Assembly (NCBI RefSeq): GCF_947179165.1
Contig: NC_077240.1
Coordinates: 5,258,001-5,322,000 of the forward strand
Direction of reading: 5' to 3'
Origin: Solanum dulcamara
Lineage: Eukaryota; Streptophyta; Magnoliopsida; Solanales; Solanaceae
DNA: 64,000 bases
Shown here: in pieces, positions 46,437 through 56,300 of the stretch
Layout: each line of letters starts with the position of its first letter
Position numbering within the stretch: the stretch's first letter is position 1
The notes under the pieces: generated by a model
What the model saw: only the letters and a program-made list of their open reading frames with translations
The model's database searches: none
Told to the model about the DNA's origin: nothing
Position numbers and translations under genes: made by a program

Positions 46437-47160
46437 CAGTCTGTCTGTTGTTTGGTGCGGAGTACTGGCTAGTCAAGAACTCTCATGTTCAGAAAATGCA
46501 TATTGTGGAGATGAGGATGTTGAGATGGGTGTGTGGACATACTAGGAGGGATAAGATTAAGAACAAGGTTATTCGGGAGAAGGTGAGAGTGGCCTCTGTG
46601 GCAGACAAGATGAGAGAAGCGAGATTGAGATGGTTTGGGCATGTGCAGAGGAGGTGTGTCGACACCCCGATTAGAAGGTGCGAGCGGTTGAATTTGGGGG
46701 CTATGCAGAGGGGTAGGGGTAGACTGAAAAAGTATTGGGGAGAGGTGATTAGACAGGATATGACGCAACTTCGTATCACCGAGGACATGACCTTAGATAG
46801 AAAAGAGTGGAGGTCGCGTATTAGGGTAGAAGGCTAGCACAGATAGAATGTTGTATTGCCCTGTGACGGTTTAGGGTTGGTCTTAGGTCTAGGCGTGACA
46901 GTTTAGTTGTGTTGTTACTGCCCTCTGACTGTCTTTTTTTTTTTTTTTGTTCTCATCTTGTAGAATTTGCAGCGCTTCTTGTTTTAGCCGATATGGTGTA
47001 TATATATTATTGTTCCCTCTTTCTCGGGATAGGTACTTTTGAGCCGAGGGTCTTTCGAAAACAACCTCTCTATCTCCATGAGGTAATGGTAAGGTCTGCG
47101 TACACTTTATCCTCTCCAGACCCCACTTGTAAGATTTCACTGGGTATGTTGTTGTTGAAG
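46437..47160 (+). mobile_element. RTE-type LINE 3' fragment
   Basis: A second, shorter copy of the LINE at 21744-23199. It keeps only the last 130 codons ([40 protein letters not shown], ending at 46837) and the 3' UTR with gagccgagggtct, gtaaggtctgcgtacac and tccagacccca, ending in gttgttgttg. It lies in the interval where ALDH6 exon 11 should be. Confidence 0.85.
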
Positions 47161-47299
47161 GTGACTGTATGTTATTTTCTTCACTGATAATTCTTGATGT
47201 CAAAAAGATTGTCACTTAATAAAAGTTCGTTCCTCTGGTATGTATGCATGACTACCATTAGTCTCCTTTTGTGAAGAAAACTCCACCTCGCCCTTCTAG

Positions 47300-47580
47300 C
47301 AGGGGCGGACCCACATGGACACCAGGGGGTTCATCCGAACCCCCTTCATTAAAAAATTACACTATATATATAAGATAATTTTTTTAATTTATGTGTATAT
47401 ATTTAATATTGAACCCCCTGAGCATAAGCCAAAGGACTAGCTTAGTGGCAAAGAGGGTTCAATATTTTGCCTTAGCTTGTCTCAGCTCGCGGGTTGGATT
47501 CCTAATAAGCACATTTTTTTTCCTGATTTTAGGTAATAAAATGCTGAACCCCCTTCATAAAATTCCTGGTTCCACCACTG
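47300..47580. mobile_element. hAT-type MITE
   Basis: The left end caggggcggacccac and the right end, on the other strand, cagtggtggaaccagg, are inverted. The flanks share cttctag (47293-47299 and 47584-47590), a probable target duplication with slight slippage. The interior has gaaccccctt motifs in both orientations. Part of the ggcggagcca family. Confidence 0.65.
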
Positions 47581-48484
47581 CGGCTTCTAGATAGTCCAAG
47601 AAATCAAATGCTATGCACCGTAAGGATAAAAAGCATCCAAAGTTGCTCAAATAACATGCTTGTAAATCTTTTAGGTATATAAACTCAAAATTGAGGTATG
47701 TCTCTAATACTTCAAGTTAAAGCACTTTCATAGTAGACAAACTTACATGCTACTTTAACTTCAGACAAGTGGATGATCACAGTTAGAGGAGTAACGAATT
47801 TAGAATTTTAAGACTTATGATAGCTTGATGGGAGGTTTTTTGACTTATTAAAGCTAAAGAAAGATTTAGCACTCCATTCATTTTGCTTAAGATTTAAGCA
47901 ACCAATTGTGAGTTTTTGTAAATTCAAAAGTTCTTCGATAGAGGGTGTGTTTGGTATGGAGGAGAACATTTTATGTTTCCAATTTTTCCATGGTCGGTTG
48001 ATCAAATATTTTGGAGAACATTTTCTCTAGGAAATCAAATTGCTTAAAAATAAGGAAAATGACTTCTCTAATGAAGGTATGGAAAACAAGTTTCACAAGT
48101 GGTATTCCACATTGATTATGACTTCCCACCCTCCAACACGCTTCATCTTCACCCTTACCTCAATAGGCCCCCATCCCCACCACCCCACACCCCCTGCCTC
48201 CAACCCCTACCTCCCTCAGTATTTGTTTAGATTATATACAAATGCTTTTAGATAATTATTGTTTGCTTACATACCGAACACAAGAAAATAAGTAAGAAAT
48301 CCACTTATTTTCCTAGAAAACATTTTCCATATAAAACATTTCCCTTGGTACCGAACACACCCTGAGTTGAGTTCAAACTTCATTAGCAAATACTCCCTTT
48401 GTTCCAGGTAATGTGTCACTTTCTTCCTATTAGTCTTTTCCAAGAATGGCTCCTTTTTGTGTTGTATGGGGAGGAAGGTCTTTG
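47581..48484. other. Intron-like DNA between insertions
   Basis: AT-rich. A stretch near 47950-48000 (tgtgtttggtatggaggagaacatttt) and its reverse-like partner near 48300-48365 (gaaaacattttccat, ggtaccgaacaca) form weak inverted ends and may mark another MITE of about 420 bp. Confidence 0.4.
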
Positions 48485-48700
48485 TCAGCACCAAAGGGTG
48501 TGTCCTAAGTCAATGAAGTAGTGGGAAACCCTGAGACTATGGTTCAAATCCCAATGTAGACAAAAACCACTTAGTGATTTCTTCCCATCTGCGTAAGCCT
48601 TGTTGAACAAAGTTACTCGGTAGGTGTGCTAGAGGAAGGTACCAAGTAGCCAGTGGAATAGTTGAGTAAGCGCAGACACCACCGTTATCAAAGGAAAATA
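48485..48700 (+). mobile_element. tRNA-derived SINE (Solanaceae type)
   Basis: Contains the SINE landmarks aagtcaatgaagtagtggga, a B-box-like atggttcaaatccc, gatttcttcccatctg, gccttgttgaacaaagttac and ggaatagttgag, then gacaccaccgttatcaaa. It is flanked by aggaaggtctttg (48472-48484) and aggaaggtcattg (48701-48713), a 13-bp target duplication with one mismatch. No coding capacity. Confidence 0.8.
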
Positions 48701-51378
48701 AGGAAGGTCATTGCTTATAGTTTGAGGTTTTGGACTATAGGGTGTTTCCCTCTTCCTTTTCTGGTAAATGCAAAAAAAAAAAAGGAATAGATGAGTTTAA
48801 GTTCAGTAATTTAATTAGTTTAGTAAGGTTCAAGACTAAGGTATTGGCTAGTGCATTTTAGTGGTGAACTTGTATATCCTTTACCAAGTTCAAGTTGATC
48901 TTATACTTTTTACTGCTCCAATCTTTATCTCAAGGCTCATGTTGTGCGAGATAGCATTTCATTTTGATGTTGCTTCTCAGTTATTTGATTAGTGCATGTT
49001 AACTGTATTTTTATGCCGAGTGTCTTAATTATTCCTGACAGGGAAGATAAACTAACAGAACGTGCAAAGGTACTAAAAGTAAATGCTGGAACTGAACCTG
49101 GTGCAGACCTCGGACCAGTAATCAGCCAACAGGTGCATACATTGACTCTAATTTCTACTCCGATAGGAAATTTGCAGTTAGTAGTGGAATATCTGGAGTT
49201 TGTACTGCAAAATTACCATGTATTTATTGCTTTTCGTCGAGTAACTTCAGTACTTTGCTGAATTCTAGTGCTACTTTTAGTTCTCCTTCTTGGCTTCATT
49301 GATCTGATTATTTGGTGTGGCATTCATAGGTCAAGGAACGGATATCCAAGCTAATCCAAGCAATTGTTGATAGTGGAGCCAAACTAGTTCTTGATGGAAG
49401 ACAAATTGCGGTAATTTCACTACTTTGCTGTTTTGTGTTTTCGATTTTTATGCTTCAGGAGTTGTTTGATGGAGATAACCTCCCGCCCTCCCATAAAAAA
49501 AGGGACCCTGGGTGAAAAGAGACCTGAGCTGATTTAAAAAATATTGAACTTGAAAGATTTGTTGAAAGAAACTATTAAACTCGATGAATCTGTGACGGTT
49601 GGTATTGTATTTAGATGTATTGTATATTGTATTGTCCTGATAGTTCTTTCTCGTGAGTTATACTTGCAGTTGCAATAGTTCTTCTGAAGACATAACAAAT
49701 AGAACTGATTGCAATAGGAAGTCAGATAGAGTCATGTTTTCTATCTCCACTTGTAAGAGGCCGTAAGTAGAATACAAGGTATCAAATGTTCAAAAAGAAG
49801 AATAGAGGTACCCCTTTCCACTCACGGGATAGATAGAGGCAGGAAGACTACAGTTTCATACTTCTATTATAGGCAGTTAACCAACCCCTTCTACGAATAA
49901 CCTATTGGCAAGGTTGATGGGTAGGTTGCGAGACTGTATTCACCATCGATCATTCCAGCTCGCCATATCGAGGGCCGGTTAAGGCATTCGGGGTAGGCTA
50001 TTGGAGAAAGATCTTCTCGCTACTTTGGTATCAGTTTCTCCTAATCTTATTTCCTTAATTGAGGTCATGTTTCATGTCTCCAAATTAACTTCCTTCAATT
50101 GGCTAAATCTGTAAGATTCTTGTTTGCGTTTTTTCCTGATTGACCAGACATGTTAGTTTGATTCCTTGGTCATCTTTCTGCAAGTAAAGATAAAATAGGT
50201 AGTGTTGCAGACTTTCCACCATAAGTTTATTCTTTTGGTTGTCAGTCAGTGGCAATGGTTGCATTTTCTTTGAGAAACTCTTAGACATAGGAGAAGGAAT
50301 GTGATCTAAAATGGAGTTCGTTTTTGCAACTTAAAGGTACCAAAGCTTCTTTCTTCTCTCTTAAACATTTGTGGATGACAAAAGAGGTTTCAAAATATGA
50401 ATTGGGCAACTTCATTGGTCCCACAATATTATCTGATATCAAAGAAAACATTGAATGTTCCAAGGTAGTATCTAGTTTAATTCCTTGGGTATTTTCATGC
50501 ATGCATAGAAAAACTTTATTCTTGAGTACTATTTTTCCTTTTGTGTGCAGGAGGAGCTACTAGGTCCTGTTCTTCTTTGTATGCAGGTTTGTCCTATGTT
50601 CTAAGGTTCCTGTTCTTTTGGTGCATTTTTTGTGAATATCACTGGACCTCTCACCTCTTGGTCGTTCAAGTGCAGGCTAATAGCATAGATGAGGCCATTA
50701 ACTTTGTGAACCAAAATAAGTATTTCTCCATTACTTTATAAAATCTGTGTGAAGTTTTTTGTTTTATCTTGATCTCATCTTTTACACCGCTTTTATGAAG
50801 AAAATATTGCTATGGAACATCTATCTTCACAGGCTCCAGGGCTCTTGCGAGGAAATTCCAGATTGAGATTGAAACAAGGCAGGTAGGACATCCCTTTTTT
50901 ACTTTTATCTTGTGATTCACACTTCCTGGTCAATCAAAAAGGATACTAAGGAATACTTCCCAGGAGGTGAGATACCGAGTTGACTGATACATGTGTTGGC
51001 AGGTATTTAGTGGGTAGTCAAGGTGCCCACAAATAAACCCAGAAATCACCATTATAAAGAAAATCTTAATTATAAATAGAAAAACTGGGAAACTTGTCGG
51101 AAAATCTAAACAATTTTTCGCATATTGATGGACTCAGGTTTGCATAAATACTGCTGTTCTTGCTCCTTTGCCCCTCTTCCCTTTCGCAGGCTCAGAGTTG
51201 TCTTTTGCTGGGGATCTCAATGCCATTAGTAAACATACTCGGAAGATATGCCTTTGTTCCTATTATCTACAAATTTTTCCTGTATCTTAATTGTCTAAAT
51301 TGAGCTGTGAGCTACGCAGGCAAACCTGGTGTACACTTTTACACCCAAGTAAAGACAGTGACTCAGCAGTGGAAGTAA

Positions 51379-51744
51379 TTCCCCAGTAGTGAAGGAGGAT
51401 CGCCAACCTTAACGTCAAACTACCGTCAAAGTAATGATGGACTGTCTCAGGGACTGCAAGCTCCAAGTTATCAGAATGGCGATGGTGATTATCAAAACGG
51501 CGATGGAATATCTCCTCAGGGATTACAATCTATTGATTACCAAAGTGGTGATGGAGCATCTCTGCTGTTACAATCAAGGGATTTCTCAAATGGAGATGGA
51601 GTCCATCTGCCTTTACACCCAAAGGATTTTTCGGTGTGTGATGGTGAATCTCTGGGAGATCATTCAAGGAATATCCCAAGTGGTAATGACATATCCCCAA
51701 CAATACCAATATCTGATAGATCTCATTGGACATTGACCTTTTGA
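51379..51744 (+). pseudogene. Repetitive C-terminal extension of the relic ALDH6
   Basis: Directly after the TAA at 51376-51378 the same frame stays open for 121 codons and ends at TGA 51742. It encodes a hydrophilic Gly-Asp-Gln-Ser-rich repeat, with GDG recurring about every 15 residues (GLQAPSYQNGDG, GLQSIDYQSGDG, LQSRDFSNGDG, LHPKDFSVCDG) and then ISPTIPISDRS. The intact copy lacks it and ends [10 protein letters not shown]. Changing TAA to a sense codon such as GAA would join it to the enzyme, so it was probably once translated. This is inference; no homologue was searched. Confidence 0.55.
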
Positions 51745-53364
51745 CTAGCAATTATTTATCTTTGGAACTAGAAAAATGTGAATATTATTTATAATTTTGC
51801 TTGCTAAAGGTTTAGGTTTCTCCAATATGGTTCTTCCTTAAATTGATCAGCAAAACTATATTTTGTTGGTTCCTTCTTGATTGATGGACTTTTCTGGCGT
51901 TGATAGTTATGAGGATCCATATATGAAGATTGAATTGATTAGAAGTGTTAAAGGTTTGTCTTTATAAGACTAGAAACATCGAATTCGACTTTAAAATCTT
52001 CATCTTAAGCAGTTTTTGGTTTAATCTCCGATGGGTGAGCTATAAAATACTGATACTAGTTGAAGAATAATCTGAACGTTACATAGAACTCAAAATGTCT
52101 AACTTGTCCAAGTTTCAACCTTATTTTCCTTTTGTTCTTTTTGAAATAAACCAAGTCATTTACAAGGTATTTATCATATTACTATTGTCTTCACTTAAAT
52201 AAAGTGCCTTTAACTGACTTGGAGATTTTTTAAAATAATTAGTCTGAAATTTAAATGGTGGAGGTGGTTGGTAGTAGGGATTGATTGCAATGGTGGTAGT
52301 CGTTGATAGTGATGGTGGAGGTGGCGGCGGTGATGATGATAGTGGATATAATTACAATGGTAGGAGGTGATAGGTGTGGTAATGACGGACAATAATGGTT
52401 GATAGCAGAGGTGGTTGTGGCAGGGTGGACCCACTTTATGACAAGGGGTAATAGTCAAGCTAAACTTAAAATCGTAATGTTTAAAATTTATCTGTTCTTC
52501 ACTCTAATTTATTCACCTATTCTCTCCCTTAAATATTGACACCGCTTATGAAAAATTATGCGTACGACACTGGTTCAATAGTGGTAGTGATTTTAATGAT
52601 AAAGATAGTGAATGGTGGTGGTTAATAATTGTGGATAGAGTAGTGATGGTTGGTGATTGGCGATTGGCGATGGTAATAATGATTGACAATAGTGATGGTG
52701 CTTGCTGTGAACAGAGGTAATGAGTGGTAGTGGCTAATAGTTGTGAATTGAGTGATAGTTGAAAATTATTTCAAAATTTTAATAATTAAAATTTATTTAG
52801 ACTAAATATATGCAATTAATGACCTAAGATGTGAACCATTCAAATTTAAATTTTTATTCTCTAGATTATTAGGTTTTTACAAAGTTTGATAGTAGATGTG
52901 TCTTAAAAATCCTCTCAAAGATCTACATTTGAACAATGGCTTTGGCTTTCACTTCTCTAACTGCAATTCTTCATCTTATTATTATCATTCCAAAGGTACC
53001 CATTACCTTTTTACCCCAAAGTTTCAATTTTTACACCTAAAAATATAAATAAATATGGTAAAGGTCAGAGAATTATATCATCTTTTTTAAAAAAAAATAT
53101 CTAACCTATCTATAATTACGAGATTTATGGAAGAAGAAACAAAATTTAGGTCTTTTTCTATGTTAAAAAGGAAAGATTAGCTGACAAATTATGACATCTG
53201 ATGTGGCTAATCTCCCAAATTATTTATTACTAAAATAAAAAAAAAATCCATTTCACTGACGACGATCTTCATCATCAATATTTAATCGGATAATCTCTAA
53301 AAACACTTCCTTTCTTGAATTTCATAATACAATTTTCTTGAACAAAATATTTAGAAGGGCAACA
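51745..53364. other. Spacer between the two ALDH6 copies
   Basis: Contains a GGT/GAT-rich low-complexity tract (52255-52440 and 52570-52760) flanked by weak inverted ends near 52245 and 52845. A 20-codon signal-peptide-like ORF begins at 52936. The last 100 bp are promoter and 5' UTR side of the intact ALDH6 gene. Confidence 0.45.
52230..52850. repeat. GGT/GAT-rich degenerate repeat, possible MITE
   Basis: Runs such as atggtggaggtggttggtag, gtggtagtcgttgatagtga and gatggttggtgattggcgat recur. The left edge aaatttaaatggt and the right edge accattcaaatttaaattt form a loose inverted pair, so it may be a decayed MITE with a G-rich core. Confidence 0.4.
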
Positions 53365-56300
53365 ATGATGCAGTTTTCACTTCATACAGGTGAGGTTTTC
53401 ACCAATTTATAGCATACCCTTTTTGTTATTTTTCATATTAATCTTCTTTTCTGTGAATTGATAATAGTCCATAAAATCTCGTTTGTTTGTTGCAGTGAGG
53501 AAAGTAAGGTGTGGGATTTTTGCTCTCTCTAATCATCACTTCTCAGTTGCTACTGAATCCTCATGGAAGCATCGGACTTCCCTAGTCAGTAACCATGTTT
53601 TAGTTTATTCAACTTTTTTCCATCAATTAGTCTTCATCTTTTAGGTTAATTGATGCTTTCTTTCTTATACGAATATCAAATAGTCAGCTTTTAATCTCTC
53701 CCAAAATTTTCTTATGAAGCAGTGTTTTAATTTGGGGTAAAAACTTTTTTTATCAGAGAGTTCCGAATTTAGTTGGTGGCAGCTTTGTAGATTCACAATC
53801 ATCAGAATTCGTTGATGTTATAAATCCAGTAAGTTTATCGTGTTAAAGTTGCAATCTTTACATGAAATGCTAATACTTGGGGAAATTTATAATTGCTTGA
53901 GTTTTGATCATAGGCAACCCAAGAGGTGGTTTCTCAGATACCTTTAACCACAGATAAAGAGTTCAAATCTGCGGTTTCTGCAGCCAAGGAGGCCTTCCCG
54001 TCATGGAAAAGCACACCAATAACCACAAGACAACGGGTCATGCTGAAATTCCAAGAGCTTATTAGGAAGAACATGGTTTGTTTTTGTCGAATTACCGTAT
54101 CTTTCTGCAGTTCTTTGATTGTGATCTCTGTTCACTTCATTTATCCTATGTCTGTTCTAGGATAAGCTTGCCTTGAACGTAACTACGGAACAGGGGAAAA
54201 CACTGAAAGATGCACAAGGGGATGTGTTCCGCGGTCTCGGTTAGTTCTTCATTCACTTAGGCATAGGGAAACATCTTCTGTTTGATGAATGTGAACTTGA
54301 ATTTCTGTTTTTCTGTTTTGTGAAGAGGTGGTGGAGCATGCATGTGGAATGACAACTTTGCAGATGGGCGAGTATGTGTCTAATGTATCAAATGGAATTG
54401 ATACCTATAGCCTAAGGGAACCTCTGGGTGTTTGTGCTGGGATTTGTCCGTTCAACTTCCCCGCAATGATTCCCTTGTGGGTAAGCATGTTCCTATTTTT
54501 TTTCTCCTTTCATAGTTTCCATACATTTAAGTGCTTTCGCAAATCTCATTACAGTTTCGTCTCTGTTCAAACTTGGTTTCTTATCCTTGACTTCTACCTT
54601 GCTTGAGAAATCATTCTCATTTTCACATAACAACACTGTGATCAAGAAAGCTTTTCTACTGTGATTATAATGATGCTATTGTTAGTCATCAGATGGCCAG
54701 TGCCCAGCTTTATGGGCTGTTTCGTATCAACTACCTTTTCATGTTATCTTTCTCCCTTTGTGCATGCAATCTTTGTTTTTTTTTTTTTTTGGTGTGTGGT
54801 GGTAGTGGTGGGCGGGGGGACATGAAAGGGGGTTAAGCTTAAGTTTCAGAAAATATGAGCATCTTTATATAATTTATGCAAATTTGGTGCAGATGTTTCC
54901 TGTTGCAGTTACTTGTGGCAACACCTTCATTCTTAAGCCTTCAGAGAAGGACCCAGGTAGCTGTTTCCATATTTTTCAATTATTGTAGCATAAGATGCTG
55001 CAACATTTAGGGGCAGAGGTTCATGTACCAGTTGTGTAAAGCAAAGTGTTTATAACTTTAAAAAAAGAGTATCATTTATGCTATCTTCTGAATTTGACTT
55101 ATTTTTGTTTCATCATCTGGTTTCAGGGGCTTCCATGATGTTGGCAGAGTTGGCAATGGAGGCTGGTTTGCCTGATGGTGTTCTAAATATCGTTCATGGA
55201 ACCCATGTATGTCTTTCCTATAATTGCTAGTGATGTGTTTTTCTGCCCCTTTATTTTAGTCCAATAAATGTATGGATTCTGTCTCGACTTCTTATTCTAA
55301 ATTTTAAGCAGCACCATAGGCATTTTCTTGGTCCCTTCCCATCCATACCCTTTTAAGAACATGGCTTTATTGGAATTAGTAGTGTATATATGGGTCTGAA
55401 TGGTGTATCTATGGATATTGATGATACCTCTGTCTTGCAGGATGTTGTTAATGCTATATGTGATGATGACAATATCAGAGCCATATCATTTGTTGGCTCA
55501 AATCCAGTGAGTACTACATTGATTTCCTGACACATTAAGCCACAGTTCTTAAGTATTTTATGCATAGTTATAGGTTGAGGACATTAAGTAGTACAGTGTT
55601 CTCAAGACCAAAAAATCTGTAATTCACAAGTTTTTATACTTGTGTGTGAAGTGTTTGGGTTGCGCATAACTTGTCTTCTTTATACTTTTCTCTAGTAATG
55701 ATCCGCTGCTACTTATATTTTCTGGTTTTGGAGGTTTTAGTTAAATCTCTACCCAGAAAGGTGTTGTTACAGTTGTGAATTTTGCTGGACCTCACAAGGG
55801 AAATTGTTGGTGATTTAGAAATTAATTGCAGATAACCATCTCGGCATTTTAAGATAGTCTAGTAAGAAAGCATTGACAAGTTTGCCTTGCACTTGAATGC
55901 TCTATAAATAATTGGGGGGGCATTTGTAGAGAACCTCATTTTTGTGTAGGAACTCTACTTTTGGACGGCTCCTGTATACCTTGAATTTTCCCAGCAATCC
56001 AATGAAATTATTATCTTATCAAAAGATGGGGAAAAACAAATCTAGGTTCTCCATATCTTGTCAATAAAGATTCACTTAGTGGAATTTACATTTTCTTTTG
56101 CAATTGTGCTAAATAAATGACTAAATATTTTGGTACTTGTCTCTATCGTAGTATTTATGCTTTATATACGAGTGGTCAAGTCTCCCATTTGTCTTTGCCT
56201 CTTATAACTTTCACCAGTTTGCCATCAATAAGGTTTTGATGCATCACAAAGACAGAGTGGATGGTGAAGCTTATACTAAAGTTTAATACATCAATAAATG

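Larger units (their letters stand above)
38866..51744 (+). pseudogene. Methylmalonate-semialdehyde dehydrogenase-like relic (ALDH6B2 copy 1)
   Basis: Exons matching the intact copy at 53365-59277, numbered as there: 2 (38866-38963), 3 (40297-40368), 4 (40456-40617), 5 (40705-40783), 6 (41182-41336), 7 (41629-41692), 8 (42987-43066), 9 (43379-43444), 10 (44209-44262, diverged), 12 (49042-49132), 13 (49330-49410), 14 (50387-50464), 15 (50551-50586), 16 (50676-50719), 17 (about 50811-50882), 18 (51138-51228), 19 (51320-51378). Exon sizes match the intact copy except 10 and 17, and the frames are open. Exon 1 was not found. Exon 11, with the catalytic Cys, is absent. Exon 8 is followed by CT instead of GT, and exon 17 has no AG before its matching frame. 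Exon 19 meets TAA at 51376, then stays open in frame for 121 codons. The protein cannot be an active dehydrogenase. Many intact frames suggest that decay is recent or that a partial protein persisted. Confidence 0.8.
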
